Assembly (NCBI GenBank): GCA_031763025.1
Contig: JASSKH010000028.1
Span: forward strand, 7,513,324 to 7,577,323
Reading direction: 5' to 3'
Length of the DNA: 64,000 bases
DNA from: Macrocystis pyrifera
Lineage: Eukaryota; Sar; Phaeophyceae; Laminariales; Laminariaceae
Below the pieces are notes generated by a model. That model was given only the letters and a program-made list of their open reading frames with translations, ran no database searches and was not told the origin of the DNA. The position numbers were made by a program, and so were the translations under genes. Below are positions 10,951 through 21,072 of the stretch, piece by piece (the stretch's first letter is position 1; every line of letters begins with the position of its first letter).

Positions 10951-12200
10951 ATCTAATGCACATGGGCGCTCTCAGCTGAGTGATGACTCCAAGAAAAAAC
11001 ATAAAAAATCACAACGATTTTGAACCGCTTTGGACGGGCGTTCACGATTGATTATGGCGATAAAAAAAAAGAGAGAACCCGTACAGACGGTGGCGCCAAA
11101 CTCGAATCAATCGGACTCGTCTTCGGCCTGAACACTGAGCACACACCAGCCGGATAAGATACAACGTAAGATGACTGGCGCCCTCAATCCTCAATCGTAA
11201 TGTCTGAAACACAACTCATGTCATGAGCGATGGTTGGTACAAATGAATGCCAAAAGGCACCGTTGACAGGTTCCACGCAGCATGCATGCATCTCCCCCCA
11301 CCCCCGTCCCCCCACGCTAATCAAGATTCAAAGCAACGACGAGCGACGCGCCCAAGCTCCAGACCTAGCGCAGCAGGCGGTAAATGAAGAAAAACGTCAG
11401 AAACTTGCCGATCAAATGTTGTTTTCATGGTATGCGCGTGGTCCATTGCCCTTCATTCATCTCTCGGGAGCTACTGCATACGTACGTATTAAACGTATTG
11501 CTTTCGACCTTCACATTTTTATGTTTAATACGTGTGCGTCAACAAAAATAGCACCCATTCCCTTGCCCTAGTATACCTCCTCATGCTTGCGTACACCTTC
11601 TCGCGCACCAGTTCAACCCTGGGTAGCCCCCCCTTCCGCTCGGTCACTCGCCTCCCGCCGCCCGAAAAAAAGAACACAACATGTACTGGTACCGCGCAAG
11701 CTTCTCGTGATGGTGCAACGCTTCGTCTAGCCATGAGGGCCGCATCACATCGCACCGTATACCAAGCCGAATCACGCACAAGACCAAAACAAGGTGAGCC
11801 ACAGAGCCAGCGAGCGAACGTACGCACGAACGACCGGCCGGCCATGCCGAGTGCGAAACATAGAAAATGCTACTACTAATACCAGTGCTTTTCTTTGTAC
11901 GGCAGTACCGCGGGGGATTTATTTTTCTCAACGAAGTGGTCTGCCCATGGGTTCCTTCTCCTGTCAAAGCGTACCACCTAGGTGCACTATACGTATACCC
12001 TTCATGCTAGCCCTAAAAGGCAGGCAGGTAGGCAGGCAGGGAGGCAGGGAGGGAGACGGGTATGCCGGGAGCCGGGCAGGCAAGCGTTAAGCTCACACGC
12101 CCACGTTCATCCATGATCGACCGTGCTCTCCCTCCATCAGGCGACACGTGCCTAGACAAAACCACCCCCCCCTGTACAATCCTGCCTGCGCCCCCCCCCC
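10951..12200. other. No gene recognised
   Basis: Non-coding or unassignable. The plus-strand stretch 11294-11430 reads as a charged helix-like peptide (SNDERRAQAPDLAQQAVNEE), but lacks a start, donor or homology clue. A short GGCAGGCAGG(T/G)A repeat lies at 12020-12060. Confidence 0.4.
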
Positions 12201-12206
12201 CCGCCC

Positions 12207-12297
12207 CCGTCCCGGCATTTAGTAGGGTGATAGGGATTCGAGGGTCTATGGTCACACAACTACGGCCATGCACGACATGAGTACACAACCCCCCCCT
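12207..12297 (+). mobile_element. C-tailed retroposon, 5'-truncated copy 3
   Basis: Retains the last 90 bases of the family: GTCCCGGCATT…, AGGGTCTATGGTCACACAAC, TACGGCCATGCACGACATGA, then GTACACAAC and a C7 tail. Confidence 0.7.
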
Positions 12298-12469
12298 CTT
12301 TCCTCGCCTCTTCTTCCCCCCCGCCCACCGCCAACCACTCGAGTAACAAATCGTATTCGTTGCTGCCATCTACAGCGTGCCGATACGCCTTCTCCCCCGC
12401 TTCCAACTCCTCGTCCCGCTTTCTTCTTTTCTTCTTCCCCCTCCCCCCCCCCCCCCCCCCCCTCCCCCA

Positions 12470-12612
12470 CCGCACGGCGCATCGCGCTTGATGCAAGCAA
12501 TGTCTGCCTGGTCGATGAAAACCCGACGTGCTCCGTCCCGGCATTGTAGGGTTGCGAAAGTCTATGGTCATACGACTACGACCATGCATGATAATGAGTA
12601 CATCCCCCCCCC
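12470..12612 (+). mobile_element. C-tailed retroposon, 5'-truncated copy 4
   Basis: Begins at GCACGGCGCATCGCGCTTG and runs through TGCAAGCAATGTCTGCCTGG, AAAACCCGACGTGCTCCGTC and ACGACTACGACCATGCATGA to a C-rich tail at 12603-12612. A run of about 17 C precedes it at 12446-12462. Confidence 0.8.
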
Positions 12613-13244
12613 TCCCCCATCCTCTCCTTCGCCCGACCCTCGCCGCCGCCGACCCTCTTCCCCCTCAGGGTGGCGCTCGCTACCCACAAAGACACGCCTC
12701 CCCATGCTCAGCAACGCCCCCTATTCCCCTACGGCGGCAACAGACTTCCTCTTTGGGTCAAGGGTGTCTTCGAACTGACTCTGCAAGCGCACGCGTAGGC
12801 TTTGGGCGTCGGCAAGCTGGCTGACGTTTTCGTACGCGCGAGCCAGCACCAGGCACGACCTCTCGTCGAGACTGAATTTCGTATTTCCCTCCGTTCCCAC
12901 ACAGGAAGCCGGCATGGGGGTGCCCGATCGATCAATCCCGTCACTGACAGCACCTACATTACCGACAATGATGACATTACCGATAACATCAACATCACCG
13001 ACATTGTTGTCGGTGTCGTCATCAATCGCGGCGGCTTCATTAACGCAGCAGCCCTTGGTCAAGTGCTTGGTAAAGTCCACCAAACATCTCCACCTTGTCC
13101 AACTCTCCCCGCGTGAGCGTGGGGGCGCACGCGGCAACCTGCCTCGCTGATCGCCGCGAACCCCCCAGCGCGACCTCTGGTGCAACCCCCGTCTTCCACG
13201 ATTTCCCTGCCGTTGCCACCGCCACCACCACCTCAACCGCCGCC

Positions 13245-13280
13245 ACCGCTGCTGCTGCTGCTGCTGCTACTGCTGCAACT
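13245..13280. repeat. (GCT)n microsatellite
   Basis: GCTGCTGCTG-type triplets inside copy A, with an adjoining CCA/CCG-rich tract at 13210-13245. Confidence 0.7.
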
Positions 13281-13289
13281 CGTCGATCC

Positions 13290-13455
13290 CGGCCCCTCCC
13301 TGCGAGAATCGAATCGCAGAGCCACGTCTCGCGGCCCTTCCCAGTCTCCTGATCGGGCGACGGGTCTTTTCCCGGCGGAGGCGCAGGCGTACGCGGCAGA
13401 CACGAGCGCCCTACGGTCCCCCCGAGATCCACCGACAGACAACGGCCTCCCCAAC
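13290..13455 (-). pseudogene. PPR motif remnant, copy A
   Basis: Translates to LSVGGSRGDRRALVSAAYAC followed by ASAGKRPVA. It matches copy B at 58682-58800 (SVGLHRGG…TFVSAAHACASAEKGSV) at DNA level, including TGTCTGCCGC and GCCTG(T/C)G. Confidence 0.6.
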
Positions 13456-13459
13456 GTCC

Positions 13460-14320
13460 GTTCTATTTTTCTTTTCCTTTTTTCTCCAGTCTTGGTAGTA
13501 CTGTGTGTGGAAAGTCGAAGCGGAAAGTAACGGGAGTCAAAAAGGGAACAGGGTAGATAAAGGGTGAAGGAGGGCAGGAGGAGGGGGCGTGGCCAGTTTA
13601 CGGTATGCCTTGGCCAATGAGCGGTGCCGATACACGGTCTTTCTGCGGCGGATTTTCCTTAGTGATGATGTTCTCATAATAGCTCACTTCCCTGAAATCC
13701 TCTGCCTGTGGTCACACAACAGGCTGAAACAAAAATGCATCTCGATGGGAGAAAACGAACAAGTACAAAATAGTGCGCACGGCAATATCATACCGTTCCG
13801 TAAGGGAAACGGTACTAACGAGCTGTGGTACACCATCCTGTATCACTTGCAACCAAACAACAGGAACACATCCATGGTATTATATGTACACTCGAAAAAG
13901 AAAAAGAAAAAGAAAAACACGAATAGGAACAGGAAGAAGAAAGAAAAAAGAAAGTAAAGAAAAACAAAACAAACATGCGTTCAGGGCGCAGACCGAGTCC
14001 CGAGGAGAAGGTGGCTGTTTGCCGGTACGATCAGTCCTATGGTACCTGGTATACTACGATGAAGTCACAAAAGAGGTAATAGCACTCGCAGTTATCTACG
14101 TATAACACTACTGCAAGTATGTATTGAAGTAATATTCAAATATTAAGCTTTCCTCCGCCGCACCTGTCGTCCAACCGCTCGTCACCATACTTGTCTTCAT
14201 CGCCTCCAGCACAAACATAAACTCTTCCTACCGATCCGCGTGGCCCAGCAGAGGGATGAAAACAAAGCTTCAGGCCGCTGGACGACTGACACAGCCCACC
14301 GCTGCCGCCTATGCTGCCTT
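13460..14320. other. Spacer within PPR copy A; no gene recognised
   Basis: Includes an A-rich AAAAAGAAAAAG tract at 13895-13975. No PPR motif was seen here. Confidence 0.4.
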
Positions 14321-14321
14321 C

Positions 14322-14345
14322 CGCTGCTGCCGCCGCTGCTGCCGC

Positions 14346-14380
<35 letters not shown>

Positions 14381-14422
14381 CTGCTGCTGGCGCTGGCGCT
14401 GCTGCTGCTGCTGCTGCTGCCC
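14322..14422. repeat. (GCT)n microsatellite
   Basis: About thirty GCT/GCC/GCG triplets, mostly GCT, producing poly-Leu, poly-Cys or poly-Gln frames on the two strands. The open frames are a by-product of the repeat. Confidence 0.85.
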
Positions 14423-14559
14423 GTCCGAGGCTTCGCCCTCCCCTATTAATAGTGTTGTATGATAACTATTAATAACATAAATGGTACCTCGCGGCCAAGA
14501 CTTCAAAGCCTAGGAAAGGACCTCGAGACCGAGGTCGAAATCGTCGTCGGCTAGAGTCG

Positions 14560-14850
14560 CTCTGTTTTTCGGTGGTGTGTTATTTTTTTGTTTAGGTTTG
14601 TTCATCTTCGTTTCCGTTCTTTGTTTTAGGGTGTAGTTTTGGTTTTGGCTTAGGTTTTAGTTTCGGTGTTGTTTTAGATCGTTTTCGGGATGAAATCGTT
14701 ATGTAGTATCAGTAGTCGCGTGGACGGGCCATGATTGGGGGTATAGAAGACAAGGTGGAGATATACAGACAGAGACAGACAGAGAAACACGGACACAGAT
14801 GCAGAGGAACAGACAGAAACAGAGGCAAGAGACGAATACAGGTACAGGTA
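14560..14850. repeat. Low-complexity T/G-rich then CAGA-rich tract
   Basis: 14575-14690 is GTTTTAGGTTTTGG-like; 14755-14850 is built from GACAGA/CACAGA units. No gene seen. Confidence 0.6.
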
Positions 14851-15149
14851 CAGCAAGGGGTTGGGGGGGGGTACGACGGGAAGAGGAAGCGATCAGGATA
14901 GAGTTTTAGAAACCATCGCCCACAGCTCAAGAATCCACGCAGACTTAAATTTGTCCGACAAGGAAAGACACAGAATCGAAACGAAACGAGCTAATCAATG
15001 TAAATACTCTGCCGTAGAACCTGGTCTCGGAAGTAAAACAAATATATACTACACAACCAGCAACAGAAAAAGAACCAAATAAAATCGATAGCACAACATG
15101 CCACAAAAAAAAACTGATGCATGCGTATAGACATTGACTTGTCACGTCA

Positions 15150-15365
15150 CGTCAATTCCGCATCCCATCCCACCCCATCCTATCCTCCCATATCCCATCC
15201 CATCCCGTCCATTCCGTTCCACATTCCATTCCATTCCATGTCATACGTTCCATCCCGCATTTTATTCCATTCCATTCCATCCCATCCATCCCATCCCATT
15301 CCATCTCGTCCCATCGCCTCCCATCGCCTCCGATATCATCCCATACCATCTCGTATCCCATACAT
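15150..15365. repeat. Degenerate (CCATT/CCATC)n pentamer repeat
   Basis: CATCCCATCC and CATTCCATTCC units fill about 215 bases with occasional substitutions. The frames over it (HPIPSHPI on plus, WDGMEWNG on minus) are repeat artefacts. Confidence 0.85.
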
Positions 15366-15366
15366 A

Positions 15367-15560
15367 TCACATGAGCGCGTCCTCGAGGGCGATCAAACCA
15401 TGCTGCAGCTCCTTCCCTCTCATCTCGGTGAGAAGCGCCAACGCCGGCCGTGCTGCCCGACCATCACCGCTCGTGCCCGCTCGGCACGCTCTCAGCACCT
15501 GGTAGCACAACAGAGCGTCTGGCGAGACCCCGTCGAGCTCGATCTTCAAGGCATGACGTT
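15367..15560 (-). pseudogene. PPR motif, copy A
   Basis: One of the cleanest PPR units here: KIELDGVSPDALLCYQVLRA, a 10-residue turn, then a second helix ALALLTEMRGKELQHG. The 35-residue spacing and the position of Pro-Asp match the PPR pattern. No counterpart was found in copy B. Confidence 0.6.
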
Positions 15561-16439
15561 GGAATTGGACGGGGAGGGGGTGAGGTGGGGTTGGCGGGAG
15601 GTGGAAGTGGGGGTGGAAGTGGGGGTGACGGGGGTGATGAGGGAAGGGAGGGGTGGGGGGGAGGGGGAGGGAGAGGAAGGGGAGGTGAGGACTTGGGTCG
15701 TTCGTATCGCGTGGGTGACTTGATGAGTGGGAATGGCGTTAACCGCGAAGCACCCTGGATTGATATTACCATATCGTTCCCGCCAGCAACGTTAACAAAT
15801 CCTTCAAGTTCCCACAAAACAATAGGAGCGACGAGACGTTCAATCAAGACTATCCCAGACGCGCACACTCGCCTACCGCCAGTCACCCCAAACGGACAAC
15901 GAAGACGCCGCTCGGACCGGGTTCAAACCCAGGTGCGCTCGAGAAAGAAGGGGAGAGAGAAAGCGAGAGGTATATGGATAAAATCTGCGGCGATACCGCC
16001 GCCGCCATCGCCACCGCCACGCGACTCGTTTCCCGTCCGGGGCAGAACACTATGAATAACAGGTACGTATATATGTACCGCGCAGGCACTCGAAAACGTC
16101 GCAAGGAGAAAAGGCCTGCAGCGGCCGTCCCTCTTGACAGACGGGCACACAACCTGCAACGCAAACTGCACAAACCACACTCAAACACCTCAGCCCCAAA
16201 CGTACCCCTTCCGTCCCCTCTACACTGCGATGTGCCCAAAAAGGCCACCACCTGCGCGACGTCTGTGAGACCCTCTACGCGCCACGGAATGCCCTGAGCA
16301 GATATGCCTTCCAGCACCTCTTCGGGAGACGGCCGCTCCACCACCACGACCACCACCACCATCGGTTCCCTCCCACCCCCCGCCCTCACCCCGCCTCCTC
16401 CTACCGCTCCCGGCCGCCGGAACCTTCCCGCAGCACTTG

Positions 16440-16850
16440 TGGGCCACGCGGAAAATCTCGTCTTCACATCGCCTGCCCGCTCCATCATCCTCAAGCATCG
16501 ACGGCACCTCCGAATCTTCCGTGTGCCTGTCGGTTGACCGGCACGCCACCATGGACAGGGTATACGCGGAGACCGCGTTTTCTTCTCTTCTCCTCCCCGC
16601 CCCCCAACCCCTCCCTCTCCTGGACTCTCGAGGTGACGAAAAATTATCGTTCTGTTCCCCGTCCCAGTTCCCGTTCTAGTCCCCGTCCCAGTCCCGGTCT
16701 CCATCTCTGCCTGGCAACAAAAACGCCCCCTTAGAAGGAAGCCTAACGCTTCTTCCCAGCGAGAGCCCCTATGACGCTGGTGGGGGTGCTCGGGGACAGG
16801 ACGGCACCCTCCTCTTTTGACATGGCCGCCAGGCTTATCCCCTACCGCAA
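16440..16850 (-). pseudogene. PPR motif remnants, copy A (two units, frameshifted)
   Basis: AAMSKEEGAVLSPSTPTSVI with GALAG lies at about 16740-16830. Further on, VSAYTLSMVACRS runs in one frame, while the continuation LRMMERAGDVKTRF is in another. A hexamer-like GTCCC(A/G) tract at 16655-16710 separates them. Confidence 0.5.
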
Positions 16851-17346
16851 AAACCTCGCACGCCCGTAGGCTGTCACGGCGAGGTGGTGAGTCGACTGGG
16901 ACAAGCGAAAACAACATGTAAAACATGAAAAAGACGGCCGTGGGTGGACGGGATGTGGGCAGGAAGGGGAGGGGATGGGAGCGGAGCGGAGGGGGTGTGA
17001 AGGGGGATTGGAATTCAGCAGCAAAGAAGGTCTGTTTGTTGGTATTTTTCGTTTGGTTCAAGCTTGGCGTTGTTCACGGAAACTCCCAGAGGGAGAAAAC
17101 GAGCGAGCTTGTGTTCTCATATGCCCGCATGATGGGTGGAGGCCTACCATGTAAGAAGAGAGGGGCCAAGGGTGGGTCATAACGTACACACACGCGCAGC
17201 GGCCCCCAGGGGTTGCCTGGCTTAAAGGTCAGAGAAGAAAAATAACAAGAACGAAAAAAAAGCCAGACAAACGACGAAGACAAAACCGTGCTGAGCCGCC
17301 TCCCTCCCTCCCTCCCTTTCCCCCCCCGTCCCCTTCCCGCACCCAA

Positions 17347-17671
17347 CCCACCTCATCCAGCTCCATGCCAGAGCTCCGCATCTCCTCCAACAACACCGTC
17401 GCGGCCGGCCCGTCTCCAGTCACCCCCGCCGTCGTCAAGCACAGTATGTACGTAGCCCGCTCGGGCTGTACTCTCACACTACCCCGCGCCCCCCTTCCTC
17501 TCCCCCCCCCCCCCCCCCCCCTCGTGCGGCGTCCGAAGACTCCACAGATCACCGCATCACCCTGAAAACTTTCAGGGCCAAGTTCGGGCGGTCGGCGTTA
17601 ACGCATGCCTGCACGACGACCTCGAAGGACATTCTGTTAGGCGCACAACCGCCTACCGCGACGGTCATACC
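17347..17671 (-). pseudogene. PPR motifs, copy A, matching copy B 56.66-56.98 kb
   Basis: First unit: MTVAVGGCAPNRMSFEVVVQ then ACVNADRPNLALKVFRVM (17551-17671). Second unit: VQPERATYILCLTTAGVTGD then AATVLLEEMRSSGMELDEVG (17347-17482). Both are complete helix pairs and align one-for-one with copy B. The linker carries a C17 run at about 17504-17520. Confidence 0.65.
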
Positions 17672-18194
17672 GTACAGGAGCACGATCGCGGTCCTCATGG
17701 ACTCCTCCGGCTGCTTGCCCCACTCCAGATCCCCTCCCCCGATCCCCCCTTTTCCCCCTGCTGTTCTTCCATCTGCTGCTGCTCGTCCTCCGCATAACCC
17801 CCGCCGCCGCCGACGCTATCGCCGCCGCTTGCCCCCTCCCTCCTCCTCCTCCTCCACCTCCTCCTCCCTCCCCCATACCTCCAATGACTCCCGCATCCAT
17901 CACCTTACCGTTTGGCAAACGTTCTCTCGTGCTCGGGCTTATGGCCACACCAAAACCAACCACCACCATTGCTACCACCACCACAAGCACTGCAACCAAT
18001 ACCACCAATACTGCGTTAACCTCTCCCCGCCCGCGACCGCTGAACCCATTTTGACTCGTCCCCACTCCCGACTCCACCCCCCCTCCCGTTTCTACCCCCA
18101 CCCCTAAACCAAACCGGGACACTCTCTCAGCTGTGGCTGTTCTCCCAGACCCTCTCCCGTCCCGCGGCGGTTTCCCCTTGCAGAGGCCTACGGT

Positions 18195-18345
18195 TGGAGT
18201 GTGTTGTCCCCCATGATGTTTAGCCTCACGCCGAGCCCCTCCCCCTTCAGCTCTTACAGGAGCCGGAGGGCCTGCCGAGGCTCCCCCCCTCCCTGGCGCA
18301 CGCGGTCATCGCCATGGCGAAGTTGTGAGCGTCTGGGGAGGCTTC
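18195..18345 (-). pseudogene. PPR motif, copy A, frameshift and stop
   Basis: SPDAHNFAMAMTACAREGG is followed, in another frame and across a G7 run, by EPRQALRLL, a TAA stop and ELKGEGLG. Copy B reads FAMAMAACARG, then in a shifted frame EPRQAFRLVEELKREGRG, without the stop. Confidence 0.65.
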
Positions 18346-18572
18346 CGCTTCCGCCCTTCGGATGCGCTCCGGGGTCGAGACGGCTCGCTGCCAGTTCCCC
18401 TTGCGACCGAGCGGAACGACCCCCTGTCGTTGTAGTGGTTGTGGTGGTGTGATGAAGTGTGCCGGACGGTGGCGAATTAATTCACTGGAGGGTGGAGGAT
18501 TGCGGGTGGGGGCGGGGTTTGGGTTAGTGTTCGGTTTTACGGGGGGGGTTGCGGGTGGGGTTGAGATGATTG

Positions 18573-19079
18573 AGGGGGGGGGGGAGGGGGTGTACTCATT
18601 ATCATGCATGGCCGTCATAGACCCTCGCATCCCTACAATGCCGGGACGGAGCACGTCGGGTTTCACCGACCAGGCAGACATTGCTTGCACCAAGCGCGAA
18701 GCGCCGTGAGGTGTTGGGCGAGTCGCATGCTGGGTGAGCTGCATCCTACTAAGAACCGATTTTGAGGCGAATTTTCTTGCATGTTGATGACAGCGTCAAT
18801 TAATTGATTTATTTTCTGGTGTGGCCACTTCAAGAGACAGCAATGAGTATGCTATGTAACTGCCTTGTGGGTGCCTTACCATATACACACTACGTGATCC
18901 GATCACCCCCCTTGTGCGGAGGCAAGGTTTCCTCCGCACAAAAATGATATAACTCGACCGCCAGCCCTGGTGACTGCCAAACAAAAAAAAACAAAAATGG
19001 TACCCTGGTTGTCTAGCACACGCAGTGGGAGACGTGTTTTACAGCATCGTCGCCAACCGACGCCAACCCAACCTATACA
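18573..19079 (-). mobile_element. C-tailed retroposon, long copy 5
   Basis: One of the longest copies, about 505 bases, used here as the reference. Read on the minus strand it starts near GGTTGGGTTGGCGTCGGTTG and passes a hairpin-like CGCACAA…TTGTGCG pair. It then runs through GGTTCTTAGTAGGATGCAGC, GCTTGGTGCAAGCAATGTCT and CCGACGTGCTCCGTCCCGGC and ends in GAGTACACCCCC, a C-rich tail. It carries no recognised coding capacity. The shared 3' end with variable 5' ends is what defines the family as a retroposon. It lies inside PPR copy A. Confidence 0.8.
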
Positions 19080-19101
19080 AATATATACGGGGGATGGTTA
19101 A

Positions 19102-19612
19102 GGGGGGGGGGCGTACTCATCATCATGCATGGCCGTAGTCGTATGACCATAGACTTTCGCATCCCTACTATGCCGGGACGGAGCGCGTCGGGTTTACACC
19201 GACCAGGCAGACATTGCTTGCACTAAGCGCGAAGCGCCGTGAGGTGTTGGGCGAGTCGCATGAAGGGTGAGCTGCATCCTATTAAGAACCGATTTTGAGG
19301 CGGATTTTCTTGCATATGGATGACAGCGTCAATTAATTGATTTAATTTCTGGTGCGGCTTCCAGAGACAGCAATGGGTTTACGATGTAACTGCCTCGTGG
19401 GTGTCTCACCATATACACACTACGTGATAAGATCATCCCCCTAGTGCGGAGTAAAGGTTCTCCCCGCACAAAAATGATCAAACTTGACCGCCAGCAGTGG
19501 CAGCGGCCAAAAAACAAGAAATAAAAAAATGCACCCTGGCTGTCTAGCTCACGCGTGAGAGGCGCGTTTAACAGCGTCGTCGCCAACCGACACCAACCCA
19601 ACCTATATACCA
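19102..19612 (-). mobile_element. C-tailed retroposon, long copy 6
   Basis: About 510 bases, same orientation as copy 5 and directly beside it, with a tail of ten C (G10 on the plus strand at 19102-19111). Identity to copy 5 is high by eye along the whole length. Confidence 0.8.
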
Positions 19613-19701
19613 GGTATACAATATAGAGGGGGGGGTTAGGGTTGGACGGAGGGTGAGGGGGGTTGGGATGGTGAGGGGGGTAGGGGGGCTCGGGAGGGGA
19701 G

Positions 19702-19742
19702 TGGGGCGTACTCATGCCATGCATGGCCGTAGTCGTATGACC
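19702..19742 (-). mobile_element. C-tailed retroposon, 3'-end fragment (copy 7)
   Basis: Only the last 40 bases (TCATACGACTACGGCCATGC … GAGTACGCCCC) beside a G-rich (minus-strand C-rich) stretch at 19627-19701. Confidence 0.65.
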
Positions 19743-19882
19743 GGGTTGAGGAGAGTCAGTGGAAATTAGCAGCGTGTGAACGTACGCCAACGAGGGCGCG
19801 ACGGGCGGGGGTAGTGGGAAAATTCTTCAGTGAGAACCAGTCGAAAAGCAAACTAGAACAAATCGGCTTCCCCTTCACGCTT

Positions 19883-19963
19883 GTTCACATGGCTGCACGC
19901 GGAAGCATCCCCCTCAGCCTTCCCACATGCCTTCATACGGCCCATCAGCTCCAGCGCTGCGTC
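19883..19963 (-). pseudogene. PPR second helix, copy A
   Basis: DAALELMGRMKACGKAEGDA then SACSHVN on the minus strand. Copy B at 55411-55486 reads AASELVDRMEA, then GAKGDASSYSQ in a shifted frame. Confidence 0.55.
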
Positions 19964-20156
19964 TGGCTTGCCCCAAAGCGGGAGTGTAGTCCCAATACAT
20001 CAATGAACGTGGTTTAAAAAAGCTAGAAGAAAGAACGGTGGTATGAATGAACCCTCTGTTCATGAAAAAGAGCGCGTTGCAATAGTCCCAAGTGTTAAAC
20101 CAAATGCTGCACGCGCGTCAATTTAAATATATTATCCTTCCGTTGCACTTGGAACA

Positions 20157-21057
20157 CATACATACATACATACATACATACATACATACATACATACATA
20201 CATACATACATACATACATACATACATACATACATACATACATACATACATACATACATACATACATACATACATACATACATACATACATACATACATA
20301 CATACATACATACATACATACATACATACATACATACATACACATACATACATACACACATACATACATACATACATACATACATACATACATACATACA
20401 TACATACATACATACATACATACATACATACATACATACATACATACATACATACATACATACATACATACATACATACATACATACATACATACATACA
20501 TACATACATACATACATACATACATACATACATACATACATACATACATACATACATACATACATACATACATACATACATACATACATACATACATACA
20601 TACATACATACATACATACATACATACATACATACATACATACATACATACATACATACATACATACATACATACATACATACATACATACATACATACA
20701 TACATACATACATACATACATACATACATACATACATACATACATACATACATACATACATACATACATACATACATACATACATACATACATACATACA
20801 TACATACATACATACATACATACATACATACATACATACATACATACATACATACATACATACATACATACATACATACATACACATACATACATACATA
20901 CATACATACATACATACATACATACATACATACATACATACATACATACATACATACATACATACATACATACATACATACATACATACATACATACATA
21001 CATACATACATACATACATACATACATACATACGTACATACATACATACATACATAC
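20157..21057. repeat. (CATA)n tetranucleotide microsatellite, about 900 bp
   Basis: About 225 CATA units with only a few interruptions: CACATA and CACACA near 20340-20360, CACATA near 20882, and TACGTA near 21032 and 21055. It stays open on both strands in several frames (YIHT, MYVC), which is purely a period-4 effect and not coding. Confidence 0.98.
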
Positions 21058-21072
21058 GTAGAACTACTTATA

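Larger units (their letters stand above)
13040..19990 (-). pseudogene. Decayed PPR-repeat locus, copy A
   Basis: PPR proteins are helical-repeat RNA-binding proteins, usually acting in chloroplasts or mitochondria. On the minus strand from high to low coordinates, PPR-like helix pairs appear at 19883-19963, 18195-18345, 17551-17671, 17347-17482, about 16730-16850, 16440-16570, about 16155-16340, 15367-15560, 13290-13455 and 13040-13120. Typical signatures are PERATYILCL…VLLEEMRSSGMELDE, SPDALLCYQVLRAC…LLTEMRGK and LRMMERAG. They sit in different frames, some broken by stops or frameshifts, with poly-purine sequence between. The order and sequence of the first several match copy B at 55.0-58.9 kb in opposite orientation. 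It could be a multi-exon gene with unusual introns, but in-motif frameshifts favour a pseudogene. Confidence 0.65.

Noticed and set aside
14240-14449. Leu-rich membrane-like peptide
   Set aside because: Produced by the GCT microsatellite.
15121-15723. 200-codon His/Pro/Ser-rich frame
   Set aside because: Produced by the CCATT/CCATC pentamer repeat and G-rich low-complexity DNA.
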